The notes: generated by a model not told the origin, from the sequence alone. A stretch of DNA of 64,000 nucleotides from Bradyrhizobium icense (GCF_001693385.1 NZ_CP016428.1:3658001-3722000); one strand, 5' to 3'. Shown: positions 1-9,084, numbered from the stretch's first letter. Translations and numbers: made by a program.

Positions 1-873
1 TTGCTTGACGGCAAGGTTGCCATCATCACCGGCGCAGGCGGCGGGCTCGGTGAGGCCTACGCCAAATTGTTCGCGCGCGAGGGCGCGGCGGTCGTAGTCA
101 ACGACCTCGGCGGTCCCCGCGACGGTTCCGGCGCCGATGTGTCGATGGCTCAGAAGGTGGTCAACGCCATCAAGGAAGAGGGCGGCCGCGCAGTCGCCAA
201 TGGCGCCGACATCTCGACCATGGCGGGCGGACAATCGGTGTTCGACGACGCCATCAAGAATTTCGGCCGCGCCGATATCCTGGTCAACAACGCGGGCATC
301 CTGCTCGACGAGACGTTCGCCAAGGCCAAGGAGGCCAATTGGGACAAGGTGATCAGGGTGCATCTTAAAGGCACGTTCTGCTGCACCCAGCCGGTGTTCA
401 AATGGATGCGCGAGAACGGTGGCGGCGTCATCGTCAACACCTCCTCGACCTCGGGCCTGATCGGAAATTTTGGCCAGACCAACTATGGCGCCGCCAAGGG
501 CGGTATCTGGGGGCTGTCGAATGTGCTGGCGATCGAGGGCCGCAAGTACAATATCCGGATCTGGACGCTGGCCCCGGGCGCGCTGACCCGCATGACCGCA
601 GACCTGCCGCGCTATAAGGAGAACCCCGGCGCCGCGCTCGGCCCGGACGGCATCGCGCCCGCCGTGCTATACATGGTCAGCGATTTGTCGGGCGACCAGA
701 CCGGCAAGGTGCTCGGCGTCTCCGGCCCGCGCGGGGTGCGCGAAATGCGGATGATGGAAATGGAAGGCTGGAAGCCGCCGTTCACGGGGTGGAAGGCCGA
801 GGACATCGTGACCCATGCCAAGGAGATCTTCTTCTCCGAAGAGCAGATCAAGATGGGCGCGCGCCGGTTCTAG
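1..873 (+). CDS. SDR-family dehydrogenase, hydroxyacyl-CoA dehydrogenase-like
   Basis: Short-chain dehydrogenase of about 290 residues with a Rossmann fold. The N-terminal NAD(P) motif GAGGGLG is at about residues 11-17, NNAG at about 96-99, a Ser cluster at 147-150 and the catalytic Tyr162/Lys166 in NYGAAK. The opening segment and the VVNDLGG stretch resemble the dehydrogenase part of peroxisomal multifunctional enzyme type 2, so oxidation of a 3-hydroxyacyl-CoA is a reasonable guess (inference). The first codon is TTG at base 1 of the window; it fits the family N-terminus, but no upstream ribosome binding site can be seen, so the true start may lie outside. It heads a + strand run with the acetyltransferase and DapA-like genes. 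Confidence 0.85.
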   Translation: MLDGKVAIITGAGGGLGEAYAKLFAREGAAVVVNDLGGPRDGSGADVSMAQKVVNAIKEEGGRAVANGADISTMAGGQSVFDDAIKNFGRADILVNNAGILLDETFAKAKEANWDKVIRVHLKGTFCCTQPVFKWMRENGGGVIVNTSSTSGLIGNFGQTNYGAAKGGIWGLSNVLAIEGRKYNIRIWTLAPGALTRMTADLPRYKENPGAALGPDGIAPAVLYMVSDLSGDQTGKVLGVSGPRGVREMRMMEMEGWKPPFTGWKAEDIVTHAKEIFFSEEQIKMGARRF

Positions 874-900
874 TTCTTCCCGGTAGAGGAGAGGTGCGCC

Positions 901-1353
901 ATGCTCGCGTTGCGCCCTGCACGTCCGGAAGAAGGGCCTGCTCTCACTGAGCTGTGCCTGCGCTCCAAAGCCGTGTGGGGATATGACGACACGTTCATGC
1001 AAGCCTGCGGCAAGGAGCTCACGCTGACACCGGCGACCATTCTGGCGTCCCACGTGCAGGTGGCCGAGCTGGACGGCCGTCTCGCGGGCGTCGCGGAGGT
1101 GAAATCCAGTGGCGACACGGCCCAGCTTGAGAAACTGTTTGTCGAACCGGGCTTGCTGCGCACCGGTGCGGGCCGAAAGCTGCTCGATTGGGCCAAAGCC
1201 ACCGCCCGGGCGGCCGGCGCTACTGCGCTGGTCATCGAGGCTGATCCTGACGCGGCCGACTTTTACCGCCGCATGGGGGCCGTCGACGACGGCCTTGTTC
1301 CATCGGGCTCCATCCCGGGCAGGCTCATTCCGAGGCTCAATCTGCCGCTTTGA
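901..1353 (+). CDS. GNAT-family N-acetyltransferase
   Basis: Protein of 150 residues spanning a single GNAT domain. The acetyl-CoA pyrophosphate-binding loop is visible as RTGAGR at residues 87-92, following the conserved beta strand LEKLFVEPG. The C-terminal part has the usual ADPDAADFYRRMGA segment. A GAGGAGAGG Shine-Dalgarno stretch lies just upstream of the ATG. The substrate cannot be told from sequence; family members acetylate amines of small molecules or protein N-termini. It lies 27 bp after the SDR gene and may be cotranscribed. Confidence 0.85.
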   Translation: MLALRPARPEEGPALTELCLRSKAVWGYDDTFMQACGKELTLTPATILASHVQVAELDGRLAGVAEVKSSGDTAQLEKLFVEPGLLRTGAGRKLLDWAKATARAAGATALVIEADPDAADFYRRMGAVDDGLVPSGSIPGRLIPRLNLPL

Positions 1354-1424
1354 GGCACAGGTTAGTTGGTGATATCCATGCCGCAGATGCTCCATTCCGT
1401 TAGCCCCTGCCAAAGAAGGTAATC

Positions 1425-2378
1425 ATGAAACTCACCGCCCAGGCTGCAGGCACCTTTGCGATTGCGCCGACACCGTTCCACGATGACGGCCGGATCGACG
1501 AGAAATCCATCGATCGCCTGACCGACTTCTACGCCGAAGTCGGCTGCGACGGCGTCACCGTGCTCGGTATCTTGGGCGAGGCGCCAAAGCTCGATGCCGC
1601 CGAGGCAGAGCAGGTGGCGATCCGCTTCGTCAAGCGTGCCAAGAACATGCAGATCATTGTCGGCGTCTCCGCGCCGGGCTTCGCCTCGATGTGCTCGCTG
1701 GCGAAAGCGTCGATGGATGCCGGCGCCGCCGGCGTGATGATCGCGCCGCCGCCGCACCTTCGCACCGACGACCAGATCACGGGCTATTTCAAGCAGGCGC
1801 AGGAAGCGATCGGCGACGAGATTCCCTGGGTGCTGCAGGATTATCCGCTGACGCTCAACGTCATCTTCACGCCTGCCGTGATCCGCAAGATCGTGATGGA
1901 TAGTCCGTCCTGCGTCATGCTCAAGCATGAGGACTGGCCGGGCCTGGAGAAGATCTCCACGCTCCGTAACTTCCAGAAGGACGGCTCGCTGCGGCCGCTC
2001 TCGATCCTGGTCGGCAACGGCGGACTGTTCCTCGATTTCGAAATGGAGCGCGGCGCCGACGGCGCCATGACCGGCTACGCATTCCCGGAACTTTTGATCG
2101 ACGTCGTCAAACTGTCGAAGGCCGGCAAGCGCGATGCCGCGCACGATTTGTTCGACGCGCATCTGCCGTTGATCCGTTACGAGCAGCAGCCAGGCGCGGG
2201 CCTGTCGGTGCGTAAATACGTGCTGCAGAAACGTGGCATCATCTCCTCCAGCGCGCAGCGCAAGCCGGGTGCGACGATTACGGCGACCGCAAAGGCGGAA
2301 GTCGACTATCTGTTGTCGCGGGTGGCGCGCGTCGACCGCCGTGCCAACCTGCAACCGCAGTCCAGCGCAGCGGGTTAG
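1425..2378 (+). CDS. Dihydrodipicolinate synthase (DapA)-family lyase
   Basis: Class I aldolase-fold protein of 317 residues. The Schiff-base lysine is Lys167 (VMLKHEDW) and the conserved Tyr is Tyr140 (DYPLT). The strand that carries GTTGE in true DapA reads GILGE here, and the C-terminal part differs from lysine-pathway DapA. It is therefore more likely one of the many family members acting on keto acids, such as N-acetylneuraminate or keto-deoxy sugar acid lyases/dehydratases, than the lysine biosynthetic enzyme. The ATG follows AAGAAGG. The stop is 4 bp before the NUDIX gene, implying an operon. Confidence 0.85.
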   Translation: MKLTAQAAGTFAIAPTPFHDDGRIDEKSIDRLTDFYAEVGCDGVTVLGILGEAPKLDAAEAEQVAIRFVKRAKNMQIIVGVSAPGFASMCSLAKASMDAGAAGVMIAPPPHLRTDDQITGYFKQAQEAIGDEIPWVLQDYPLTLNVIFTPAVIRKIVMDSPSCVMLKHEDWPGLEKISTLRNFQKDGSLRPLSILVGNGGLFLDFEMERGADGAMTGYAFPELLIDVVKLSKAGKRDAAHDLFDAHLPLIRYEQQPGAGLSVRKYVLQKRGIISSSAQRKPGATITATAKAEVDYLLSRVARVDRRANLQPQSSAAG

Positions 2379-2382
2379 TCCA

Positions 2383-3183
2383 ATGGCCGAAGCCGTCGCC
2401 CCGCGTCCTGCATCCACCATCCTGCTGCTGCGCGACAGCGCGGAGCGAGCGGAGATCGAGGTCTTCATGATGGTTCGCCATTATGAGATCGACTTCAATT
2501 CCGGCGCGCTGGTGTTTCCCGGCGGTAGTGTCGACAAGGGCGACAAGGAGATCATCGCTAGACCCGAACTCTATTCGGGCGGCGAGGGGCTCGATGAAGC
2601 CACGCTGAGTTTCCGTATCGCGGCGATCCGCGAAACGTTTGAGGAGAGCGGCATCCTGCTGGCGCGGGCCAAGGGGGCGACGGCGCTGGTCGATGCCAAG
2701 CGTGCCAGCAAGATCGAGGCGGCGCATCGCGCCGACCTCTGCGACAGCAAGATCAGCTTCCTCCAGGTGCTGACGGACAACGGCATGGTGCTGGCGCTCG
2801 ACGAGCTCGTTCCTTACGCGCACTGGATCACGCCGGAGGGCATGCCCAAGCGGTTCGACACCTGGTTTTTCCTCGCCGCTGCCCCGCCTGAACAGGTCGG
2901 CGCCCATGACGGCAGGGAATCCACCGACTCGATCTGGGTGTCGCCGCGTGAAGCGCTTGAAGGCGGCGAGAGCGGGCGCTTCAAGCTGCCGTTCCCGACC
3001 ACCCGCAACCTGATCAAGCTCGGCAAGCAGGCAACCGTAAAGGCTGCGTTGGATGACAGCCGCGGAAAATCCGTCGTCACGGTGACGCCTGTCATGACGA
3101 GGAACAATGGCGGCCGGCAGCTCCGTATCCCCCTCGAAGCCGGTTATGACGGCGACGTGTTCGAGGTCGGCTCCGTCGGCTGA
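2383..3183 (+). CDS. NUDIX hydrolase
   Basis: Protein of 266 residues. The Nudix box is seen as RETFEESG at about residues 83-90, after the FPGGSVDKGD segment at 45-54. The spacing between the GG and RETFEESG parts is larger than in minimal Nudix enzymes, resembling the NUDT19 (CoA-diphosphatase-like) type. The ATG 4 bp after the upstream stop is chosen because the protein then begins as family members do; an in-frame ATG further upstream would overlap the DapA-like gene. Hydrolysis of a nucleoside diphosphate derivative, perhaps CoA or an acyl-CoA, is inferred. Confidence 0.85.
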   Translation: MAEAVAPRPASTILLLRDSAERAEIEVFMMVRHYEIDFNSGALVFPGGSVDKGDKEIIARPELYSGGEGLDEATLSFRIAAIRETFEESGILLARAKGATALVDAKRASKIEAAHRADLCDSKISFLQVLTDNGMVLALDELVPYAHWITPEGMPKRFDTWFFLAAAPPEQVGAHDGRESTDSIWVSPREALEGGESGRFKLPFPTTRNLIKLGKQATVKAALDDSRGKSVVTVTPVMTRNNGGRQLRIPLEAGYDGDVFEVGSVG

Positions 3184-3290
3184 CGCGTCCCAAATCGCCT
3201 CGGTGTCCGCGGGCGGTCTTGCCGGCCGTCCCCATCGGGAAAGGTTAACGGCCAATCTGCCTTGGCTGGTGCCGCCTCTTTGGTGTCCTG

Positions 3291-6056
3291 ATGGCGAATC
3301 CGGCCGATTCCGGCATGTTCCCCACGGCCCGAAATCCATCGTATATTGCGCCCGATTGGAGCCCGGCCCCGACCCACATGACCGCTGAAACGCCGCCGAA
3401 TTCGCCGCCGCGATCGTTCTCGCTTTCGATCGGCCAACTGACATTCGGCAGTTTCATGCTGGTGCTGGCGGTGATCATCATCACCTCGACGGCCAGCGTC
3501 ATCGCCATCCGCCACATCGATGCGACCTTTGCCGAGCTGCAGCGGCTGCAGAGCGTCGGCGATCTGGCCGAGGACATCGACCGCCGCATGAACGAATTGC
3601 GGCTGGCGGCGCGGGATTTCGTCACCGATCGCGGCAACCAATCGCTCCAGGTTGGCGAAGCCGCCAACGCGCTCGGCGAGATACTGAAGAAGACGCGGCT
3701 GGAGCTAGCGCCAGAGCAGCAGGACATGATCGACGGCGTCACCGAGCGCCTGGCAACCTACCGCACCGGCATCGAACGAATTTCCGCGCTGATCAACCGC
3801 CGTGCCGAGATGATTGTCGCGTTGCCGCCCTTGCGCGAGAAATTCGATACGGCGATCGCCGAGGCATCCGATCCCCATCTTGCGACGGCCCTGGCTCAGA
3901 CCCAGAGCCGCATCGCTTCGGCGTTGCTGGCGCATAACCCTTCGGCGGCCGAACAGGCTGCGGAAACGATGCGCTCGATGACGATTACGGACCCAAAGCT
4001 GCGCGCGCTCGTCGACGACTATGCGTTGGCGATCGTCAACATATCGATCCGGGAACGGCAGATATCCGACATAGACAGGGAGGTGCTCGGTGCGGAGGGC
4101 CGCCTGATCCAGCGCGTCACCGAATTGTTGCGCGACGTCAGCGAGCGGCGGGGGCGCGTCCTCTCACGCGATTTTGCGCGGACCCTGACGGAAGCGAAGT
4201 GGCAGAGCATCGTCCTCGGCACGGCCGGTGTCCTGATCGGGCTGTTCGCCTCGTTGCTGGTGGTTCGGCGCACCGTGCGTCCGCTTGCCGCGATCGCAGC
4301 CTCGATCCGCGCGGTGGCCGGCGGCGAGAAGAGCGCCTCGATCCCGGCGACCGACGTGGACAACGAGATCGGCGACATCGCCCGTGCCGCCGAAGTATTC
4401 CGGCAGACGCTGGTCGATGCCGACACCGCACGCGAGGCGGCGGTGCGTGCGCTCGCCGAACAGCGGCTTGCGGAGGAAAGTTACCGCAAGCTGTTCGAGT
4501 CCTCGGTCGACGGAATCTACGTCACGACGCCCGGCGGCGCGCTGCTCAATGCTAACCCGGCGCTGGCGCGGATGATGGGCTATGCCACGCCGCAGGATCT
4601 GATCAATGGCATCGGCGACATCGCAGATACCGTTTACGTTCAACCCGAAGCGCGGGCGGAGTACGCGCGGCTGATGCAGCGCGACGGCATGATCCGCGAA
4701 TATGAGTACCAGGTTCGCACCTGCACTGGGGCGGTGCTCTGGCTCTCCGACAGCGCCAGCGCGGTGCGCAACGAAGCGGGGGAGATCGTCCGCTACGAGG
4801 GAACGGTGCGCGACATCACCGACCAGAAGCGCGCCGAGGATGCGATCGCCGAAGGCCGCCGCCTGCTGCAGATGGTGATCGACACCGTACCTGCGGTCAT
4901 TAACGTCAAGGACAAGCAGCTCCGTTACGTTCTGATGAACCGCTACATGGCCGGCATTTTCGGGGTCGAGCCCGGGGATGCGATTGGCCGCACCACGGCC
5001 GAACTGATGTCACGTTACGGCGCGGAAAAGACAGACGAGCCCGACAAGCGGGTGCTGGCGGCCGGCAAGGAACTCGGGTTTTACGAGGAAGAATACAAGG
5101 ACGCGTCCGGCCATATGCGGCAATGGCTGGTCAACAAGCTGCCGATCCTGGATGCGGTCGGCGAGATCGAGAACATCGTGACCGTCGCGCTCGACATCGG
5201 CGAGCGCAAGCGCGTCGAATCCGAGATGCGCAAGGCCAAGGATGCGGCGGAGGGAGCGCTACGGAACCTGCGTGAGACGCAGAATTCGCTGATCGAGGCG
5301 GAAAAACTCGCCGCGCTGGGGCGGCTGGTGGCCGGCGTCGCCCACGAGGTCAATAATCCCGTCGGCATCAGCCTGACGGTGGCATCCGCGCTGGAGCGCA
5401 AGACGTCGAACTTTGCAGCCGAGGTCGCCCGCGGCGAGCTGCGCCGCTCCAGTCTCAACGATTTTCTCGACACCAGCCGCACGGCGTCGTCGCAACTGGT
5501 GGCCAATCTCAATCGCGCTGCCGAGCTGATCCAATCGTTCAAGCAGGTCGCCGCCGACCGCAACTATTCGGATCAGCGCACCTTCGATCTCGGCGATCTC
5601 ACCGAGCAGGTGGTGATGTCCTTGCGGCCGGGCCTGCGCAAGCACAATCTGACGCTCAATGTGGAGTGCCAGCCCAACCTGATGATGAACAGCTATCCCG
5701 GGCCGTACGGACAGGTGCTCACCAACCTGTTCCTCAATTCGGTGGCGCATGCCTTCCCGGACGGCAAGCCCGGCACGGTCGATATCCAGGTGCGGGAGTC
5801 CGGCAAGGACAATGTCGAGATCATCTTTTCAGATAACGGCATCGGCATGAGCCTCGATGTCCGCCGCCGCGCCTTCGATCCGTTCTTCACCACGCGCCGC
5901 GATCAGGGCGGCACCGGGCTCGGCCTGCACATCGTCTACAGCATCGTGACGACCCGCCTCGGTGGCCGGCTCGACCTCGATTCCGAGCCAGGCGGTGGCA
6001 CGCGCATCCAGATGATCCTGCCGCGCGTTGCACCGCTGGAGCTGGCAGCGGAGTAG
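3291..6056 (+). CDS. Membrane sensor histidine kinase with HAMP and two PAS domains
   Basis: Protein of 921 residues. A membrane segment lies at about 50-70, followed by a coiled helical extracytoplasmic sensor and a second membrane segment near 305-325. Then come HAMP (about 328-380), PAS 1 (about 398-520), PAS 2 (about 525-645), a coiled segment, HisKA with the phosphoacceptor His685 in AHEVNNP, and an HATPase domain with DNGIGM and GGTGLGLH. No receiver domain is attached, so a separate response regulator is needed; none is adjacent. The start may instead be the ATG at 3378, which puts the membrane helix nearer the N-terminus. The signal is unknown. Confidence 0.88.
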   Translation: MANPADSGMFPTARNPSYIAPDWSPAPTHMTAETPPNSPPRSFSLSIGQLTFGSFMLVLAVIIITSTASVIAIRHIDATFAELQRLQSVGDLAEDIDRRMNELRLAARDFVTDRGNQSLQVGEAANALGEILKKTRLELAPEQQDMIDGVTERLATYRTGIERISALINRRAEMIVALPPLREKFDTAIAEASDPHLATALAQTQSRIASALLAHNPSAAEQAAETMRSMTITDPKLRALVDDYALAIVNISIRERQISDIDREVLGAEGRLIQRVTELLRDVSERRGRVLSRDFARTLTEAKWQSIVLGTAGVLIGLFASLLVVRRTVRPLAAIAASIRAVAGGEKSASIPATDVDNEIGDIARAAEVFRQTLVDADTAREAAVRALAEQRLAEESYRKLFESSVDGIYVTTPGGALLNANPALARMMGYATPQDLINGIGDIADTVYVQPEARAEYARLMQRDGMIREYEYQVRTCTGAVLWLSDSASAVRNEAGEIVRYEGTVRDITDQKRAEDAIAEGRRLLQMVIDTVPAVINVKDKQLRYVLMNRYMAGIFGVEPGDAIGRTTAELMSRYGAEKTDEPDKRVLAAGKELGFYEEEYKDASGHMRQWLVNKLPILDAVGEIENIVTVALDIGERKRVESEMRKAKDAAEGALRNLRETQNSLIEAEKLAALGRLVAGVAHEVNNPVGISLTVASALERKTSNFAAEVARGELRRSSLNDFLDTSRTASSQLVANLNRAAELIQSFKQVAADRNYSDQRTFDLGDLTEQVVMSLRPGLRKHNLTLNVECQPNLMMNSYPGPYGQVLTNLFLNSVAHAFPDGKPGTVDIQVRESGKDNVEIIFSDNGIGMSLDVRRRAFDPFFTTRRDQGGTGLGLHIVYSIVTTRLGGRLDLDSEPGGGTRIQMILPRVAPLELAAE

Positions 6057-6073
6057 GCGTACGCCGGGAGCCG

Positions 6074-6424
6074 CTAGTTGATGTCCGCCAGCTTGTGCAA
6101 TGTGGCGCCGAAGATCTGGCTCGCCTTGCCGACGAGCGCGGTTCCATTCATGCTGCCGCGGGTGTCGGTGAAGGTTCCGGATACGCCGATGCCGACAGGG
6201 CTGGGGCCGCCGAACAGTGGATTGTCATTATCGCGCGGGGTGGTGTGACGCTGCACCAGGACCTCGCCCTTGAAGGTGTCGCCCTTCACGGTGTAGCTGC
6301 CGGTATAAAACAGATAGGCGTCGCCGCCGAGAATCTGGCCGTCCCGGAACAGGATAACGCCGCTGCCCTTGCCGATGCGCCCATCCAGCAAGGTGACGTG
6401 GATCGAATACAATCCGTTCTTCAT
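6074..6424 (-). CDS. GrlR-like small protein
   Basis: Protein of 116 residues beginning MKNGLYSIHV, followed by a glycine-rich beta structure (GDAYLFYTGSY, GEVLVQRHT). The start pattern and the GGD..Y.G.Y segment recall the lipocalin-like GrlR family, known from the negative regulator of the enteropathogenic E. coli LEE island; related domains of unknown role are common in rhizobia. The ATG at 6424 is preferred to the one at 6454 because it matches the family N-terminus. It converges on the sensor kinase, leaving 17 bp between stop codons. Similarity is judged by eye; function is unknown. Confidence 0.65.
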   Translation of the reverse strand: MKNGLYSIHVTLLDGRIGKGSGVILFRDGQILGGDAYLFYTGSYTVKGDTFKGEVLVQRHTTPRDNDNPLFGGPSPVGIGVSGTFTDTRGSMNGTALVGKASQIFGATLHKLADIN

Positions 6425-6567
6425 GGCGTCCCAGGTGCCGGCCGCAGCGCCCACCGAAGCCGGTCAAGGAGTTATGCCAAAGCGCGACCGGCACCGTCAA
6501 CGCGTCAGGTTGCCCGCCTGTTCCCAATCTTAAACGTACCACCCCCGACGTGACGCGGGGTTGACTT

Positions 6568-6594
6568 GCGGGCCACCGAATCGAGTTGGCCCGC
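6568..6594. repeat. 8-bp inverted repeat in divergent promoter region
   Basis: GCGGGCCA at 6568-6575 pairs with TGGCCCGC at 6587-6594 around an 11-nt loop. It lies between the divergent GrlR-like gene and the exported protein at 6661. It could be an operator or an RNA hairpin; no T-run follows on either strand, so it is not called a terminator. Confidence 0.4.
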
Positions 6595-6660
6595 GAAATG
6601 CATAGTTCGCCCTGGCACCGGCCGGCGGGTGCTGGAGCAAGAGAACAGGTGACCAACTGG

Positions 6661-7101
6661 ATGAATACAGGCGGCCACGTGCCGCACCCACACGCACAGA
6701 AGAGTAGCAATCGTGAAGCCACGCGCCGCCATCGTGCGGACCGCTGGAAAGGGCCGCTGATCATCGGCCCCGTATTGCTGATGTTGCCGCTGGCCGCAGT
6801 TCCCGGCGAGGCCCGCGACCCCGACGGGCGTTATGCCAACTCACCGCTGAAGCAGTGGTTCGACAGTCTAAGGAGCGGAAAGGGACCGTGCTGTTCCGAC
6901 GCGGACGGCAGCGCCGTCAGCGACGTGGATTGGGAATCGAAAGGCGGGCGCTACCGCGTTCGCATTGACGGCGAGTGGTACGAGGTGCCTGAAGACGCCG
7001 TCATCACCGAGCCGAACCGGGCAGGGCGAACCATGGTCTGGCCGATCCGCGGCTATCAGGGATTGAGCATTCGCTGCTTCATGCCGGGATCGATGACGTA
7101 A
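6661..7101 (+). CDS. Exported or membrane-anchored protein of unknown function
   Basis: Protein of 146 residues. A basic N-terminal stretch (about 1-30) is followed by one hydrophobic segment (IIGPVLLMLPLAAV, about 33-48) and then AREARD-type polar sequence, which fits a signal peptide or anchor. The mature part contains CCSDADG and VDWESKGGRYRVRIDGEWYEVP, a pattern seen in small rhizobial exported proteins. Three cysteines are present in the mature region. No enzyme motif is recognised. The start is uncertain; the ATG at 6661 is one of two in-frame choices. Confidence 0.65.
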   Translation: MNTGGHVPHPHAQKSSNREATRRHRADRWKGPLIIGPVLLMLPLAAVPGEARDPDGRYANSPLKQWFDSLRSGKGPCCSDADGSAVSDVDWESKGGRYRVRIDGEWYEVPEDAVITEPNRAGRTMVWPIRGYQGLSIRCFMPGSMT

Positions 7102-7132
7102 CGCACGAGCCCTGGCCGACCCACGACCGTCC

Positions 7133-7178
7133 TGTCATCGGGCTCGCCGAAGGCGAGAGCCGGCGGCAGGCGATGACA
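7133..7178. repeat. Palindromic intergenic repeat
   Basis: The outer arms TGTCATCG (7133-7140) and CGATGACA (7171-7178) are inverted repeats, and an inner hairpin CTCGCC-GAA-GGCGAG sits inside. It lies between the convergent exported protein and VOC genes, where a REP-like element or bidirectional terminator would be expected. There is no clear U-tract. Confidence 0.45.
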
Positions 7179-7206
7179 ATTTCAGAAAGATATCCTCAGT
7201 GGCGCG

Positions 7207-7590
7207 TCATGCGTACTTCTTGTCGCGCTCGAGCAGTTCGATCGAGATGCCCTGCGGCCCGCGGATGAAGCAGATGCGAACGCCAGGCCGTATGGTGGTC
7301 GGTTCCTTCGTAAACTCGACGCCCTTGGCCTTGATCTCTGCGGCGACCGCGTCGATGTCTTTCACCGTCAGTCCGAAATGATCGAGCCCCTGATAGGGCG
7401 TCGCTGGCGGCGCATTGACCCCGTCGCCGGCGCTGACGGGTGCGATGAACACATTGGCGCCGCCGAGTTTGACGTCGATCCGTCCCGGGGCACGAACGAT
7501 CTCGCCGCCCAGAATGTCTTCCAGCCAGGCTGCAGTCGCTTCGGGATCGGGGCTGCGCAAATGCACATGGTCCCAGGTAACGGTCGGCAT
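7207..7590 (-). CDS. VOC-family (glyoxalase-fold) protein
   Basis: Protein of 127 residues forming one vicinal-oxygen-chelate domain. The N-terminal WDHVHLRSPD strand carries the usual first metal-ligand His, LDHFGLTVKD starts the second module with another His, and ISIELLE near the C-terminus supplies a Glu. Such proteins bind a divalent metal and act as lyases, isomerases or dioxygenases; the substrate is unknown. The ATG at 7590 is preferred because MPTVTWDHV matches the family start and a GGGAG precedes it. Confidence 0.8.
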   Translation of the reverse strand: MPTVTWDHVHLRSPDPEATAAWLEDILGGEIVRAPGRIDVKLGGANVFIAPVSAGDGVNAPPATPYQGLDHFGLTVKDIDAVAAEIKAKGVEFTKEPTTIRPGVRICFIRGPQGISIELLERDKKYA

Positions 7591-7674
7591 CTCGATCGGT
7601 CTCCCTATTATTGTTGTTGCGGCGCTGAAGGCCGGTCGCGGCGCGGCGGCCAATCGCCGCCGGCCATCCACAAT

Positions 7675-7709
7675 CCCTGCAAGCCTTGCCACCCCTGCAA
7701 GCCTTGCAC
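7675..7709. repeat. Two-copy 18-bp tandem repeat
   Basis: CCCTGCAAGCCTTGC occurs at 7675 and again 18 bp later at 7693. Read on the minus strand it encodes WQGLQG twice inside a 48-codon frame (7608-7754) upstream of the VOC gene. Whether that frame is translated is unknown. Confidence 0.6.
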
Positions 7710-7884
7710 TGCCGCCGCAATATTGTCGAGGTGGTATGAAACCAATCCTGTCATGGATGATTGTTGAGGGGCGGCGGGATCCGTACAGCGGCGGTCGTGA
7801 CAGAAGCCGTGCGGGAAAACGCCCGTATGGCTTTTTTCATGCGCGGCACGGCAATCGCCGACGCTGCGGGGTGAGGACGCGGCT

Positions 7885-8487
7885 ATGAGAATCGCCGGCT
7901 GGTCGTTCGGAAAGTCCGAAGCGCGGCTTGCCGTGCTGCCGGCCATCGCCATCGCCGGATGCACCATATGGTTGATGCTACCGCAAGCGAGCGACGCCGA
8001 AAGCCGTTCAGCGGCGACGCCGTCTGAAGTCACCGGTGTCACGCAAAACAGATCCAGCACGAATGATACGGCCGCGACGCAGGCGACCCTGTCGAACCCG
8101 GCGCCGGCAGCAGCTTCTACCGATCCCAACCAGGCGGTTGGCGCCGCCGTGCCTCTCGACATCGCGCCGCCAGAAACGGTTGACCCTGCCAAGTCGCCGC
8201 TCGACGGCCTGAAAATCGTCGCGCAGTCATGGCGAAGGGGCGGGCTCGGCTCGAAAGCGCTGGTGACCTTCACGCTTCGCAATACCAATGACTACGCGGT
8301 GAAGGACATCGAGATCGCCTGCAGCTTCATCCGCCGGGATGGCAGCCATCTGACCGACCGCCGGCGGATCATTCGCGATACCGTGAAGATGAAGAGCCGG
8401 AAGCGATACGCCGGCATGCTGGTCGGGTTCGTCAACGTCAACGCAAGCAAGGCGAAATGTTCACTGGTGGCGGCCAGCCGCATTTAA
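7885..8487 (+). CDS. Membrane-anchored protein of unknown function
   Basis: Protein of 200 residues. An N-terminal hydrophobic segment (VLPAIAIAGCTIWLMLP, about 17-33) is followed by a low-complexity Ala/Thr/Pro linker (about 35-105). The compact C-terminal domain (about 108-200) contains ALVTFTLRNTNDYAV and KDIEIACSF. That domain looks like an immunoglobulin-like beta sandwich of the kind in proteins that describe inter-strand contacts, but no named family is recognised. Probably periplasmic, tethered to the inner membrane. It lies upstream of another membrane-anchored proline/alanine-rich protein. Confidence 0.65.
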   Translation: MRIAGWSFGKSEARLAVLPAIAIAGCTIWLMLPQASDAESRSAATPSEVTGVTQNRSSTNDTAATQATLSNPAPAAASTDPNQAVGAAVPLDIAPPETVDPAKSPLDGLKIVAQSWRRGGLGSKALVTFTLRNTNDYAVKDIEIACSFIRRDGSHLTDRRRIIRDTVKMKSRKRYAGMLVGFVNVNASKAKCSLVAASRI

Positions 8488-8628
8488 CCCTGTGCGGCCG
8501 AGCTGGCGTTCCGTCTCCGGAAAATGTGACTGGCGCCTTTGAACCTTGCCGGATGGGTAGGAACTAATCGCTATATCGCCCGTTGGGCGACTGAACCGCG
8601 CGCTACTCGCGCGGGGGGAGCGAGTCCG

Positions 8629-9084
8629 ATGCCTGTTGTGCGTTATTTCCTGTTTGTCGGCGGAGTGCTGCTCGTGCTGTTGTTGGCGATCGATGCGTTC
8701 GCCCCCCAGCAGGCGGTCGTGGCCAGCCAGGCCGTTTCGTCGGTCGACAAAACCGTCGTGCGCATTCGTTCCGACCAGAAACTGCCGGAACGGGTGGTCT
8801 TTGACACCAGCCTTCCGACCATTGTTCCGCCGCCGGCCATGACCGCCCAGGCCGCTGCGCCGTCCGCGCCTGCCGTGGCCCCTGCCTCGGCCGACGCTCA
8901 GGCCCGTGCGCGGGAGACATTTGCCCAGTTCGTGCCGGCCGAGGCGAAGAAACCGGAGCCGCCGATCCAGCGCAAGCGCAAGGTGGTAAAAAGCCGTCCA
9001 GCGCCGCAGCCGTCGCAAATGCGGGTCGCGCAGCAGTCGCACTTCGGCTTCTTCGGTGGTCCGAATTGGAACAGCACTTGGTAA
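8629..9084 (+). CDS. Single-pass membrane protein, unknown function
   Basis: Protein of 151 residues. One strong membrane helix lies at about 5-22 (FLFVGGVLLVLLLAIDAF), followed by an extracytoplasmic Ala/Pro-rich tail with a basic stretch (QRKRKVVKSR) and a C-terminal HFGFFGG. The ATG at 8629 is chosen because GGGGGGAG lies 8 nt upstream and the protein then begins at the helix. The tail is low-complexity and no enzymatic motif is seen. Similar small anchored proteins are common hypothetical genes in Bradyrhizobium. Confidence 0.7.
   Translation: MPVVRYFLFVGGVLLVLLLAIDAFAPQQAVVASQAVSSVDKTVVRIRSDQKLPERVVFDTSLPTIVPPPAMTAQAAAPSAPAVAPASADAQARARETFAQFVPAEAKKPEPPIQRKRKVVKSRPAPQPSQMRVAQQSHFGFFGGPNWNSTW

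Noticed and set aside
1362..2468. A 368-codon minus-strand frame opposite the DapA-like gene
   Set aside because: Shadow of the coding strand; no start, no domain.
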